NCBI GenBank assembly: GCA_964384825.1
Contig: CAYLMM010000004.1
Coordinates: 1-64,000 of the forward strand
DNA from: CAYLMM01 sp964384825
GTDB taxonomy: Bacteria > Krumholzibacteriota > Krumholzibacteriia > LZORAL124-64-63
Direction: 5' to 3'
Length of the DNA: 64,000 nucleotides
In this document: positions 22,201 to 30,151 of the stretch, one piece after another
Layout of the letters: each line of letters opens with the position of its first letter
Position numbering within the stretch: the first letter of the stretch is position 1
Position numbers and translations under genes: made by a program
Notes under the pieces: generated by a model
Told to the model about the DNA's origin: nothing
The model's input: only the letters and a program-made list of their open reading frames with translations
Databases searched by the model: none

Positions 22201-22323
22201 ATACGAGGCCTGATCGCCGGTCGCGATCTTGGCGGTGTTGTTCATGGGAGCGTTGGCCGAAGCCGCCAGGGGGACGGCGAGCATCGCGACCGCAGCCAGG
22301 ATGAGCAGACAAGATTTTTTCAT
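19228..22323 (-). CDS. secreted subtilisin-like serine protease with two PKD domains and FlgD-like tail
   Basis: Extracellular S8 peptidase, 1031 residues. Signal peptide MKKSCLLILAAVAMLAVPLAASA; an N-terminal pro-region (YAEGRILVKFTP onward); then the catalytic domain with Asp215 (IIDSGVDVDHPD), His249 (GHGTCCAG) and Ser445 (NGTSCSTPYAAG). Two PKD beta-sandwiches (about 507-594 and 742-824, each with WxFGDGxTSTAQNPT) flank a roughly 140-residue jelly-roll-like segment. A further Ig-like stretch and the FlgD/type-IX-like tail (NHPNPFNPMTQIKF, VYNVAGEVVATL, GLYFYRL) end it. ATG 22323 is set by the signal peptide and GAGGAG upstream. Several Cys near the active site (GTCCAG, TSCST, GVCG) suggest disulfides. 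Role: extracellular or surface protein degradation. Confidence 0.95.
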   Translation of the reverse strand: MKKSCLLILAAVAMLAVPLAASANAPMNNTAKIATGDQASYAEGRILVKFTPKAYSSSKLNFRMEKGAAVSGSETGLASVDQLSLAIGVKTVARPYRRPADAALAARIGVDRWFSLAIPADSDPVAVAERYAADPNVEAATVDWRAFPAVVPNDPYYDDQWGHDNTGQMLSYDWATYSHENGDPVGTPGFDAKAYQAWDAAAGYGDPGVVIAIIDSGVDVDHPDLRLVPGYDFGDGDTNPDDDSSDPGHGTCCAGVAAAKANNNLGVAGAAGGCSVMPLKVANSAGSMYFSSIQDALYYAGDQGVDVASMSLGAPISSDPATDDALAYAYNKGVTLLAATGNENMSTISYPAINQYVIGVGAASPCGDRKRSSSSSTELNPGVDADPNGYTCDGERWWGSNYGVSVQDAAGAVDILAPTILPTTDIGGNGGYVSGDYDMWFNGTSCSTPYAAGVCGLIVSNNPGITPAEVRDALLSTATDVVNVESGSGWDRYSGYGLVNAAAAVGGGEPVAPTAAFSGDPVSGYAPLTVVFSDQSSGQPTSWNWNFGDGATSTAQNPTHVYDAIGTYTVTLTATNDVGGDDEVKTGYITVLDPGSVTDVTATGETSVIGTVSGSYLNTKVADNSYEVLTEEAYTGHPRKTYSYMEHRWNFDIPANGGVTFTVEAYRPANSDGDNFVFTYSTDGSTWLPLVTVASATEQAYTAEISVSGALTVKVVDSDRSFYMTSNDKLYVDYIGFTVGGVQPTPPVAAFSGSPVSGNIPLEVAFADESTGSPTSWSWDFGDGGTSTAQNPTYTYNAAGVYTVSLTVSNDQGNDTMTRTDYITANEGGTGSTLHVQAMTVTRVKVGPNYKGNCVVTVRDDSGQAVSGATVYASYDGATNGSISGVTAADGSVTLQSGAVKKPVGEWCFEVTNITHSSLTYDATANVVTRACESGTVYGAGATPVVFTLEQNHPNPFNPMTQIKFSLPQDANVSLRVYNVAGEVVATLASGPMNAGRHTVTWNAQGAPSGLYFYRLDTGLFSDVKRMMLLK

Positions 22324-22425
22324 TGAGGATCTCCTCGGCAGTCTCTGCGACCCGTTGGCGAGAGAAATGAACATGGCCCGAACTGCGCCTTCTGACTGCT
22401 CCTTTCGCAGAATGATACAAAAGAG

Positions 22426-22448
22426 CCGCGTGCTTGCGGGACACGCGG
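22426..22448 (-). promoter_or_regulatory. terminator-like hairpin in the subtilase leader
   Basis: On the minus strand, CCGCGTG/CACGCGG (7-bp perfect stem, 9-base loop) is followed by CTCTTTTGT. It lies about 15 bases after the predicted start and about 100 bases before ATG 22323. It could be an attenuator; the rest of the leader matches no riboswitch I recognise. Confidence 0.4.
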
Positions 22449-22469
22449 ACCCGTCTGACGGGGAACATG

Positions 22470-22498
22470 ATTTTATCAGGCACTTCAAAAACCGTCAA
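22470..22498 (-). promoter_or_regulatory. sigma-70-like promoter of the subtilase gene
   Basis: Minus strand TTGACG (22493-22498), exact 17-bp spacer, TAAAAT (22470-22475), in an AT-rich block (about 22465-22555) unlike the surrounding DNA. The leader would be about 140 nt. Confidence 0.7.
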
Positions 22499-22556
22499 AC
22501 AGATATATTTCAACCATTTAAATATAGATATCGTACGGTTTATTTATTTCTGATAA

Positions 22557-22605
22557 GCCCCCGGGAGCCGAAACCCGTCTTGATTTCGGCGCGATCCCCG
22601 GGGGC
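22557..22605 (-). terminator. intrinsic terminator after the DUF2891 gene
   Basis: Long stem: GCCCCCGGGGA pairs with TCCCGGGGGC, and an inner GCCGAAA pairs with TTTCGGC. It starts a few bases after the stop on the minus strand. The tail TTATCAG is only weakly U-rich. Confidence 0.65.
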
Positions 22606-22610
22606 CGATG

Positions 22611-23747
22611 CTACTCGGCCGGCAGCCCCCGCCCGGTGATCAGATAGGTCGCGAAGGATCCCAGCCAGTGCCCTCCGGCGTAATGCTCTCCGGTGACGGC
22701 GGCGATTCCGGCCCGGCGGTGGACGGCGGCGGCCGCCAGCAGCGATTCCCGCCGGGGGTCCTGCGCGGGCAATCCCGCGGCGATGCCCTCGAGCATCCAG
22801 GCCCGGCTCAGGTTCAACCCGTCGAGATGGGCCAGCTTGCCGTCGGCGCGGTCGGTGACCTCGGCGATCGGCAGCCAGCCGGCCCGTCCGTCGCGGGGGA
22901 TGGCGGGCAGGAAGCCGTCGAGCCAGGCCGCGAACTCGTGGGGCGGCATCACGCGGCGCATCAGATCGGCCTCGGCCAGGCAGGGGGAGAGGAAATCCTG
23001 GCCGGAGGGCTCGTAGGCCAGCGGCCCGTCGCGGTCGGAGGCGTGGAAGAACAGGGCCCGGCTCTCGATGAGGTCGGCCAGGGCGTCGCGGCCGGCCGCG
23101 CGGGCCCAATCCAGCGCCAGGCCCAGGGCGAAAGCGGTCTGGCTATGCTCCCCGGTGCGGATCGGATAGCGCAGCTTCGGCAGCCATGCGTTCAGACGGA
23201 GGGCCGCCTCGTCCTCGAGCACGCGCAGGTTCCCGGACCAGCGCCGGGCGTCGGGGTCGTCCCATTCGCGCAATTCGGCGCAGAGCTGGAGCAGCCAGGC
23301 CAGACCGTAGGGGCGCTCGAATTCGGCGCGCCCCTCGCCGCGCAGGTACTCGGCCTCGGCCGCCAGGTTCTCCGGCGTGAGGCTGCGGTCCAGGGCGGCC
23401 TTGGCCGCGGCGGTTTGCGGGGCGTAGGGATTCAGCCGCGCCAGCCGGGCCAGCAGCCAGTGGCCGTGTATCGAGGAATGCCAGTCGAAGCATCCGTAGA
23501 AGGCGGGATGCAGGACGCGCGGCGGCTTGGCGTCCGCGTCCGACTGCATGGTATGGCCGATCTTGTTGGGATATTCCCGGGCCACGCAGTCCAGGGCCAG
23601 CTTCGTGAACCGGGCCGAAAGCTCGGGCGGCACCTGGCGGAATCCGGCCGTCGCCGCGGCGCCTGCGGGGTCTCCGGCGACCAGCAGCAGCAGGGCGAGC
23701 ATCAGGGCCAGGGCGGACGAGGCGGCGGAAAGGGGAATGCGGGCCAT
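22611..23747 (-). CDS. exported DUF2891 family protein
   Basis: Protein of 378 residues matching the DUF2891 family (function unknown): NKIGHTM, then HPAFYGCFDWHSSIHGHW, YEPSGQDFLSPCLAEADLM, HLDGLNLSRAWML and HYAGGHWLGSFATYL. The many His, Trp and acidic residues and all-helical look suggest an alpha/alpha-toroid glycoside-type fold, but this is inference. ATG 23747 is chosen because a perfect GGAGGTGA site lies directly upstream and a signal-peptide-like segment (MARIPLSAASSALALMLALL) follows; the frame is open further up without homology. It has its own promoter and terminator and is divergent from the Tat-exported SDR gene. Confidence 0.85.
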   Translation of the reverse strand: MARIPLSAASSALALMLALLLLVAGDPAGAAATAGFRQVPPELSARFTKLALDCVAREYPNKIGHTMQSDADAKPPRVLHPAFYGCFDWHSSIHGHWLLARLARLNPYAPQTAAAKAALDRSLTPENLAAEAEYLRGEGRAEFERPYGLAWLLQLCAELREWDDPDARRWSGNLRVLEDEAALRLNAWLPKLRYPIRTGEHSQTAFALGLALDWARAAGRDALADLIESRALFFHASDRDGPLAYEPSGQDFLSPCLAEADLMRRVMPPHEFAAWLDGFLPAIPRDGRAGWLPIAEVTDRADGKLAHLDGLNLSRAWMLEGIAAGLPAQDPRRESLLAAAAVHRRAGIAAVTGEHYAGGHWLGSFATYLITGRGLPAE

Positions 23748-23776
23748 GGGGTCACCTCCGGTTGGGGACGCCGACG

Positions 23777-23806
23777 ATTCTAACCCAATTCGGGGATCGA
23801 CCACAA
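23777..23806 (-). promoter_or_regulatory. promoter of the DUF2891 gene
   Basis: Minus strand TTGTGG (23801-23806), 18-bp spacer, TAGAAT (23777-23782); predicted start about 23 bases before ATG 23747. Confidence 0.55.
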
Positions 23807-23902
23807 ACGCCACCGGAAAAACGACTGCAACAGCATGCATGCGAGTCCCGTAGTTTTTCCGCCTGCGCATCCCCACAAGTCAGATGAGAATGGAGTTTTT
23901 TC

Positions 23903-25036
23903 ATGGCCGATCGTCGAGATTTTTTGAAACTGACCGCAGCCGCCGCGGTCGGCGTCGCAGCCTTGGGCGCCCTGCCGGTCCGGGCCGAACCCTGGACCAA
24001 GCCGGCGGGCGTGCCTCGCGCCGGAAAGAAGCTGAAGATCCTGATCCTGGGCGGCACCCGGTTCCTCGGTCCGCACGAGGTGGAGTACGCCCTGGCCCGC
24101 GGCCACGAGGTGACGCTTTTCAACAGGGGCAAGAGCCGCAAGGATCCGGTGCCGGGAGTGGAGAACCTGCGCGGCGACCGCAACGACGATCTGAAGGCGC
24201 TCGAGGGTCGAAGCTGGGACGTGGTGATCGACAACTCGGCCCACGTGCCGCGCTGGGTGCGGACGGCCTCCGAGGTTCTGGAGGGCAATGTCGGCCGCTA
24301 CCTGTTCATCTCCTCGACCGGCGTCTATTTCCCCTATGAAGTCGCGAACAAGAACGAGGACACCCCGGTCAGCGACGACGTGGAGCCGAACATGGAAGAG
24401 GTCACCGACAGCAGCTTCGGTCCGCTGAAGGTCCTCTGCGAACGCGAGGCCGAGAAGTGGTTCCCCGGCCGCACGACCGTCGTGCGTCCCCATCTGATCG
24501 TCGGGCCGGGCGACAACTCGGACCGTTTCACCTACTGGCCGCGACGCATCGCCCGCGGCGGCGAGGTCCTCTGCCCCGGCAACCCGGACGACCCGGTGCA
24601 GATCATCGACGTCCGCGATCTGGCGCGCTTCATCATCCTCTGTCTGGAAGAGGGGAAATCGGGGATCTTCAACGGCGCCGGGCCCTACTCCGGGTTGACC
24701 ATCGGCGGCCTGGTGCACGGGGCCAGGGCCTGTTTCAGCAACGAGATCTCGTTCACCTGGGCCGATCGCGAATTCCTGGCCGAGCACGGCATCGGCGGCT
24801 GGACGGATCTGACGGTCTGGCTGCCGCCGGTCGGCGAGCTGGAGCACATGTGCCGCATCGACGGTTCGAAGGCCGTTCGCGAGGGGATGACCTTCCGCCC
24901 GTTGGCCGAGACCGTGCGCGACACGTACCAGTGGTGGCTGCAGCTGCCGCAGGAGAAGAGGGACAAGCCGCGTTGCGGACTGGCCGCGCAGAAGGAGGCC
25001 GAGGTCCTGGCGGCGTGGCACGCCCGTCAGGGTTGA
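23903..25036 (+). CDS. Tat-exported SDR-like NAD-dependent epimerase/dehydratase homologue
   Basis: SDR-fold protein of 377 residues with a Tat signal (RRDFLK at 4-9, then an Ala-rich hydrophobic run to about residue 28). The Rossmann motif GGTRFLG (50-56) shows nucleotide binding, and NSAHVPRW and ISSTGVYFPYE follow the extended-SDR pattern. The catalytic YxxxK site reads FGPLK, with Phe172 in place of Tyr, so a classical proton-relay reaction is doubtful. Tat export implies the cofactor is loaded before export, as in periplasmic glucose-fructose oxidoreductase. ATG 23903 follows GAATGGAGTTTTTTC. It converges with the TPR membrane protein gene, 30 bases apart. Substrate unknown; a sugar is likely from the family. 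Confidence 0.85.
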   Translation: MADRRDFLKLTAAAAVGVAALGALPVRAEPWTKPAGVPRAGKKLKILILGGTRFLGPHEVEYALARGHEVTLFNRGKSRKDPVPGVENLRGDRNDDLKALEGRSWDVVIDNSAHVPRWVRTASEVLEGNVGRYLFISSTGVYFPYEVANKNEDTPVSDDVEPNMEEVTDSSFGPLKVLCEREAEKWFPGRTTVVRPHLIVGPGDNSDRFTYWPRRIARGGEVLCPGNPDDPVQIIDVRDLARFIILCLEEGKSGIFNGAGPYSGLTIGGLVHGARACFSNEISFTWADREFLAEHGIGGWTDLTVWLPPVGELEHMCRIDGSKAVREGMTFRPLAETVRDTYQWWLQLPQEKRDKPRCGLAAQKEAEVLAAWHARQG

Positions 25037-25066
25037 CCGGATGCGCGGCGCGGCCCGTTCGCGCCG

Positions 25067-27136
25067 CTAGCGCTCCTCGCGCGCGGCGGCCAGGGAATCG
25101 GCCGCCGCCGCGGCGAGCCGGTCCGGAACGGCCGCGCCGCGGCGGCGGGCCTCGTCGATCATCGCCAGGGCGGCCCCCGGGCGCCCCAGTTTCAATTCGG
25201 CCACCGCCATGTTCCGGTACGCCATGCCCGGGGCGTCGGGCAAGGCGACGGCGCGGGCCAGGACCGCGGCGGCCCGTTCGTAACGACCCAGGCCCAGCCA
25301 GGCGGCTCCGAGGTTGGTCCATAGCGAGGCGTTTTCCGGGTCCGCTTCGGCGGCGGCGCCCAGCACCTCGATCGCGCCGCCGGCGTCCCCGGCCCGCAGC
25401 CGGGCCACGCCGAGGTCGCGCGCCCATTCCCCGGCCGCCGCGGCAGGTCCGCCCGGGATCTCCGCCACCCGTTCCAGCGCCGTCCGGGCCTCCTCGACGC
25501 GCCCCTCGGCCAGCAGCAATCCTCCCAGCAGCGACAGCAGCAGCGGCTGGTCCGGATCGTTCGCCAGAGCCGTCCGTAGCGTGCGTTCGGCGTCGGCGGC
25601 GTCTCCGCCCGAGCGCTGAGTCTCGGCGAGATTGGCCGCGGTCCGGATCGCGCCGGGATCGAAGCGCAGGGCCTGGATGAAGGCGGCCCGCGCGCCCGCG
25701 GCGTCGCCCGACTCCTTCAGGGCCAGCCCCAGGTTGTTGTGGGCCCGGCCGCAGCCCGGATTCACCGCGATGACCGACGTCCACAACTCCCGCTCGCCGC
25801 GCCAGACACCGGTGCGGACGAAGGAAGCCGCGCCGAGGGCCGCCAAAACCAGCCCGGCGACGATCATCCGCCGGCGTTCGGCGGCCGCGCGGGGGGAGGC
25901 CGCGAAGAGACGATCCAGCAGGGCCGCGCCGAGGGCCGCGAGCGCGAGCGCTCCCCCGGCCGCCGGCAGGTAGAGGTAATGCTCCGCGGCCGGCTCGTTC
26001 AGACGGATCAGGTTCGCGACCGGCAGCAGGGAGATCAGGAAGAAGGCGATTCCGGCCGCCGCCGCGCCGCCGCGTCCGCCCCGGATCCTGCGGGCGGCGA
26101 TAATCAGCCCCGCCAGCGCCAGCAAACCGACGATCGTCGCGGCGAGCCCGCCTCCGTTCCAGAAGGCGCCGAATCCCGAAGCCGGCGGAATCCCGGTCGC
26201 CGGATCGGCGACCGCCTCGGGGAACATCCCCCGCAGATCGGCGACCTGGGGCCAGGGCCAGATCAGCTTGCGCACGTGCAGCGACAGCGTCCGGACGGCC
26301 AGCGGCAGGTTCAGCAGAGGGGCCGCCCAGCCTTCGATGGGGGCCTTGGTGCCGGGAGCGAGGATCAGCTTGTCGACCAGTCCGATCGCGCCGGCGCCGG
26401 CCAGCAGGCCGTAGAACCACGGGCGTCCGCGCAGCGGGGCGCATAGGCTTCGTGCGAAGGAGCGGATTCCGGCCGCCGGGGAATCGGCCCGGGGGCGGCC
26501 GCCGCGATCGATCGCATCGACCAGCAGCGCCGCCGCCGGCAGGGTCAACGCCATCTCCTTGGAGAGGAACGACAGCAACCCGGCGAGCAGGAATCCGCCG
26601 CCGCCCAGCAGGCGGCCCCGCCGGGTCGACGCCCGGGCGCCGCAGAGCGAGGCGTGCAGGGCGGCCAGATAGAAGAAGGCGCAGAGCAGATCCTTGCGGC
26701 CGGAGATGTAGGCCACCGCTTCGGTCTGGATCGGGTGGACGACGAACAGCAGGGCGGCGGCGAGCGCGAGTCCGGCCGGAACAGCCAGACGCCGCAGCAG
26801 CCCCAGCAGCAGCATCGCGCAGAACCCGTGCAGCAGGATGTTGGTGACGTGGAAGGGCGCCGCCGATCCGCCGCCGATCCGCCAGTCGATCGCCAGCGAC
26901 AGGAAGCGCAGGGGGCGGTAGCTGAGCGGGCCCTCGCGCCAGAAGCGGATCACCTGGTCGAGGCTGTCGGCGCCGTGGCGGGCGACGAGATCCAGGACGG
27001 CGGTCTTGTCGTCGAACAGGAAGGGTCCGGACACCGATGCGGCGTAGACGGCCCAGACCGCCGCGGTCAACAGGACGGCGGCGGTCGCGGGGCGCAGCGG
27101 GACCGGGGCGCTAGTAGGGCGGTTCTTCGCAGCCAT
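25067..27136 (-). CDS. TMTC-like multi-membrane protein with C-terminal TPR repeats
   Basis: Protein of 689 residues: about ten hydrophobic helices in residues 15-420, then TPR-type repeats to the end (for example LWTNLGAAWLGLGRYERAAAVL and MAYRNMAVAELKLGRPGAAL). Early motifs FLFDDKTAVL, HVTNILLHG and HPIQTEAVAYISGRKD match the GT-C-fold TMTC/O-mannosyltransferase-like family; the paired Asp in the first lumenal loop is the usual catalytic position. The expected role is glycosyl transfer from a lipid-linked donor to exported protein. ATG 27136 overlaps the DinB-like gene by 26 bases and is preceded by GAGGAATGGG, so the two are probably cotranscribed. Donor and acceptor unknown. Confidence 0.83.
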   Translation of the reverse strand: MAAKNRPTSAPVPLRPATAAVLLTAAVWAVYAASVSGPFLFDDKTAVLDLVARHGADSLDQVIRFWREGPLSYRPLRFLSLAIDWRIGGGSAAPFHVTNILLHGFCAMLLLGLLRRLAVPAGLALAAALLFVVHPIQTEAVAYISGRKDLLCAFFYLAALHASLCGARASTRRGRLLGGGGFLLAGLLSFLSKEMALTLPAAALLVDAIDRGGRPRADSPAAGIRSFARSLCAPLRGRPWFYGLLAGAGAIGLVDKLILAPGTKAPIEGWAAPLLNLPLAVRTLSLHVRKLIWPWPQVADLRGMFPEAVADPATGIPPASGFGAFWNGGGLAATIVGLLALAGLIIAARRIRGGRGGAAAAGIAFFLISLLPVANLIRLNEPAAEHYLYLPAAGGALALAALGAALLDRLFAASPRAAAERRRMIVAGLVLAALGAASFVRTGVWRGERELWTSVIAVNPGCGRAHNNLGLALKESGDAAGARAAFIQALRFDPGAIRTAANLAETQRSGGDAADAERTLRTALANDPDQPLLLSLLGGLLLAEGRVEEARTALERVAEIPGGPAAAAGEWARDLGVARLRAGDAGGAIEVLGAAAEADPENASLWTNLGAAWLGLGRYERAAAVLARAVALPDAPGMAYRNMAVAELKLGRPGAALAMIDEARRRGAAVPDRLAAAAADSLAAAREER

Positions 27137-27614
27137 GCCGGGCCCATTCCTCCTTGGCGGGGCCGTAGAGCCCCGGAACCTTCAGGCCCGCCCGGCGCAT
27201 CAGCACCGACATCTGCCCGCGGTGATGGATCTCGTGATGGATCAGGATCGAGAGCGTCAGCCCGCGCGGCCAGGGCTCGCCGTACATCTCGTCGACCTCG
27301 GCGAGGGTCGCGTCGGTCCAGTTCGCCCGGATCGCCTCGACGACCTCGGCCGAGGCGCGGCGGTAGGCGTCGGCGATCTCGGCGGCCGACGCCGGGGGCA
27401 TCGTTTCGGGGTCCAGGGCCGAGAGCGCCAGGCCGGTGCGCGTCATCATCTCGGTCACCGTGGTGGTCAGGTGCCAGGCCATGCCCCCGAGCGTGCGGTG
27501 TCCGTCGGCCGCTGCGGCCGCCAGCGAGTCGTCGGTCAGAACGTCGAGATACCGGCAGGTGCCCTCGACGAGGATCTTGTAGGCGGCGTAGAAATCCTCG
27601 AGCTGTCGGTACAT
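27111..27614 (-). CDS. DinB/YfiT-fold protein, putative metal-dependent transferase
   Basis: Four-helix-bundle protein of 167 residues. Metal ligands of the DinB family are in place: a His in GGMAWHLTTT and two in LIHHEIHHRGQM. Members include bacillithiol-type S-transferases and mycothiol-dependent enzymes, so a thiol- or damage-related role is possible but not shown. ATG 27614 is preferred to TTG 27620 because GGAGG abuts the TTG codon and stands 6 bases from the ATG. The frame overlaps the following TPR gene. Confidence 0.85.
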   Translation of the reverse strand: MYRQLEDFYAAYKILVEGTCRYLDVLTDDSLAAAAADGHRTLGGMAWHLTTTVTEMMTRTGLALSALDPETMPPASAAEIADAYRRASAEVVEAIRANWTDATLAEVDEMYGEPWPRGLTLSILIHHEIHHRGQMSVLMRRAGLKVPGLYGPAKEEWARHGCEEPPY

Positions 27615-27650
27615 GTTCAACCTCCGGGTTCGACGGCATCGGCGGCCCGG

Positions 27651-28649
27651 TCAGACCACGATGTCGCCGTTCTTCAGGATCGTCCTGCGCGCGCCGTCGG
27701 CCAAGACGGCGGTGATCGTCGGCGCGTGGAACAGATAGTCGACGTGCGTGTTCGAAACGCTCTGTCCGCCCGGCATCCCCTGGTTGCTGCCGAATGCGAT
27801 GTGGGCGGTGCGCAACGCCTTCTCGTCCTCCAGCATGCAGCCGATCAGGCGGGCGCCGGGATTCAGGCCGATGCCCAGCTCGGCGATGGTGCGGGCGCCC
27901 TCGTCGGTGTCGAGCAGCGATTCGACCCGGCGGCGCCAGGCGTCGTCGGCGCAGACCACGCTGGTCACGCGCCCCTCGGCGATCCGCATCGTGATCGGCC
28001 CGGGCGGATTCCCGTCGCCGCCCACGCAGCCGTCGACGACCAGGACGCCGTCGGCCCGCGTCTCGACGGGGCAGCAGTACACCTCGCCGCAGGGAAGATT
28101 CACGCCCCGGTCGACGCCGGTGATCCGCACGTCCGAGACGGTCTTGCGGCCGGAGATGCCCAGCACGACGTCGGTGCCGGCGGCGGTGGTGATCTCGACA
28201 CGGTCGGCGCCGTCCAGAGCGTCGATCAGGCGGTCGGCGGAATCCTGCATGGCGGCGTAGTCGACATCCATCGGGCCGCCCTCGGCCAGCATCCCTTCTT
28301 CGACGCCGGGAGCATGGCCCATCCTCAATTTCCGCCGCTCGATCTCCTGGATCCACTTGATGCGGAACGGGATCTCGTCGCTGTCGCCGACGATGGCGTT
28401 GATCACGACGGTCTTGCCGTCGAGCATCTCGATCAGCCCGTCCGGAAGATCCCGCAGGGGACGTCCCTCGACGGGCAGCATGAAGACGTCGGTCGGGCAG
28501 CCGATTTCGGCGGCGGCGGCGGCGAAGGCCCGGCCCACAGCTTCGAGGGCCGGTTCGTTCAGGATCAGCACGGTGTCGGATTCGTTCATTTCGAGCACCC
28601 GGACCAGGGCGTTGCGGGCGCCGGGAACCATCTTCGCGATATCGGTCAT
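27651..28649 (-). CDS. M29-like leucyl aminopeptidase
   Basis: Aminopeptidase T-like (M29/COG2309) hydrolase of 332 residues. Family motifs: NLPCGEVYCCPVE (metal-binding Glu), ELGIGLNPGARLIG, and the end block AHIAFGSNQGMPGGQSVSNTHVDYL (here shown in part), which contributes the His and Asp ligands. The expected reaction is removal of N-terminal residues from peptides with two bound metal ions. Two ATG codons are possible: 28655 has the GGAG site only 2 bases away, while 28649 has it 8 bases away, so 28649 is used. It leads a minus-strand unit with the DinB-like and TPR genes. Confidence 0.85.
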   Translation of the reverse strand: MTDIAKMVPGARNALVRVLEMNESDTVLILNEPALEAVGRAFAAAAAEIGCPTDVFMLPVEGRPLRDLPDGLIEMLDGKTVVINAIVGDSDEIPFRIKWIQEIERRKLRMGHAPGVEEGMLAEGGPMDVDYAAMQDSADRLIDALDGADRVEITTAAGTDVVLGISGRKTVSDVRITGVDRGVNLPCGEVYCCPVETRADGVLVVDGCVGGDGNPPGPITMRIAEGRVTSVVCADDAWRRRVESLLDTDEGARTIAELGIGLNPGARLIGCMLEDEKALRTAHIAFGSNQGMPGGQSVSNTHVDYLFHAPTITAVLADGARRTILKNGDIVV

Positions 28650-28740
28650 CGGCATGACTCCAGTCGTTGAGCGGGGCGGGGTGTACGGCCGATCCTAGTT
28701 TTTCGGCTCCCGGGTTGCAAGCCCGATGGATCGGGCCGCA

Positions 28741-28769
28741 TTGTCTCGGCGGCGGATATGGGATACAAT
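28741..28769 (+). promoter_or_regulatory. promoter of the polysaccharide operon
   Basis: TTGTCT (28741-28746), exact 17-bp spacer, TACAAT (28764-28769). The start near 28776 leaves about 140 nt of leader before ATG 28916; I see no known regulatory RNA in it. Confidence 0.6.
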
Positions 28770-28915
28770 CGACGGACGTTTCGGTCGGGGGAGAACTCGA
28801 CGCCCATTCATATCGCGAACATTCGAGGGGCAGTGCCGAACTACGCCACCGCACGACCCGGACTTGCCCATGCCGCCGGCCGCACCGGTCCGCGACCATC
28901 GGCGGAGGTCCCCGC

Positions 28916-30151
28916 ATGAACGGAGCTGCGGGACGCGCCCTGCCGTCCGTCGTCTGGGGCGTCATCGCGCTGGCGGTGCTGCTGTGTGTCTGGCTGCTCT
29001 TGCGGAGCGGCCGTCAGGGCGCAGAGGCCGTCATCATGCACCCGTTCGCCCCGTCTCATCCCCGCGTCTACGCCGACAACGCCGCGGCCTCTTCGGTCGG
29101 GCCGCAGGCGCGGGCCGAACTGATCGACCGGGCCGACCGGGCCCTGGCGCGCGAACCCCGCATCCCGCTGGGAGGCGAAACGACCGCGGCCGGGCGCCTA
29201 TACCGGACCGATCCTCCCTATGCCGGCTGGACCCGGGTCGACGGCCGGAGTCCCGACTACCGCGACGGACGGATCAACCCCGCAGCCGACCGGCGCGACT
29301 ACGAGGCCGCGACCGCCGCCGGCCGCGAAGCCCGCGACCTGGGCCTGGCCGGCGTCCTGACCGGAGAACGGCGCTACCTGAGCGGCTCCCGGGACAGGCT
29401 GCGGGCCTGGTGCCTGGATCCCGCCACCGCGATGGCGCCGCGCTTCACGACGCCGCAATCCCGCATCGAGATCTGCGTAACCGTTCCGGCGATGATACTG
29501 GCGGCCGACCTGCTGTGGGATCTGCCGGTCTGGGATGAGGGCGAGCGGGAGCGCCTGGCGGTATGGTTCGCCGACCTGGCGCGCGACGCCCGGGGATGGT
29601 CGCGGGACAACAACCAGGAGGCCTGGCGGGCGCATCTGATGACCGCGGCCGGGGCCCTGGTCGGCGACGCCGGAATCTACGCGGACGGAATCCGGGCCCA
29701 CCGCGCGGCCCTCGACGCGCAGATCGACGACGACGGCGTCCTGGTCCGCGAGCAGCGGCGGTCCGACGCGCGGGGCTACACCCGCCTGGCCCTGCAGGCC
29801 TTCACCCTGACCGAAGCCGTCCGCCGCCGCGCCGGAGCCGAGGACGCGGCCGCGCTCGAAGCCGGACCCGCGAAGGCCCGCCTGACGGCGGCTTTGGGCC
29901 TCTGTGCGAGAAACGAGATCGCCGCGGCCGAAGCCGGCGCCGCCGCCGGGGAGGATTCCGGCGACGGCACCGAAGCCGGCGATACGGGCTTTCTCGTGCT
30001 CGCGGGCGTCCTGTGGCCGGAGGCGGTCCCGCCGCCGCCCGGGGACCCCGGCAACGCCTGGTCGGACCGCGTGCTGGGGCCGGTGGCCTTCCACACGCAA
30101 TGCGCGCCGGTCCGGAATCACGCAGCGACCAGCAAAGGAGATCCGCGGTGA
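28916..30151 (+). CDS. membrane-anchored alginate-lyase-like protein
   Basis: Protein of 411 residues: an N-terminal anchor (VVWGVIALAVLLCVWLLL) and an (alpha/alpha)-barrel domain of the alginate-lyase (PL5-like) type. Family-like features are YRTDPPYAGWTRVDGRSPD, the RDNNQEAWRAHLMTAAGALVG region where lyases have NNH-type residues, and QRRSDARGYTRLALQAF, which holds an Arg and Tyr of the catalytic type. The classic NNHSYW is changed to NNQEAW, so the active-site His is missing and lyase activity is uncertain. ATG 28916 follows GGCGGAGGTCCCCGC. It overlaps rfbF by 4 bases, so it should act with the polysaccharide genes, perhaps as an editing lyase or epimerase at the membrane. Confidence 0.78.
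   Translation: MNGAAGRALPSVVWGVIALAVLLCVWLLLRSGRQGAEAVIMHPFAPSHPRVYADNAAASSVGPQARAELIDRADRALAREPRIPLGGETTAAGRLYRTDPPYAGWTRVDGRSPDYRDGRINPAADRRDYEAATAAGREARDLGLAGVLTGERRYLSGSRDRLRAWCLDPATAMAPRFTTPQSRIEICVTVPAMILAADLLWDLPVWDEGERERLAVWFADLARDARGWSRDNNQEAWRAHLMTAAGALVGDAGIYADGIRAHRAALDAQIDDDGVLVREQRRSDARGYTRLALQAFTLTEAVRRRAGAEDAAALEAGPAKARLTAALGLCARNEIAAAEAGAAAGEDSGDGTEAGDTGFLVLAGVLWPEAVPPPPGDPGNAWSDRVLGPVAFHTQCAPVRNHAATSKGDPR

Noticed and set aside
19330..22326. A 998-codon plus-strand frame opposite the protease
   Set aside because: It is a shadow of a high-GC gene: low-complexity Gly/Arg/Val composition, and the opposite frame has a full catalytic triad and signal peptide.
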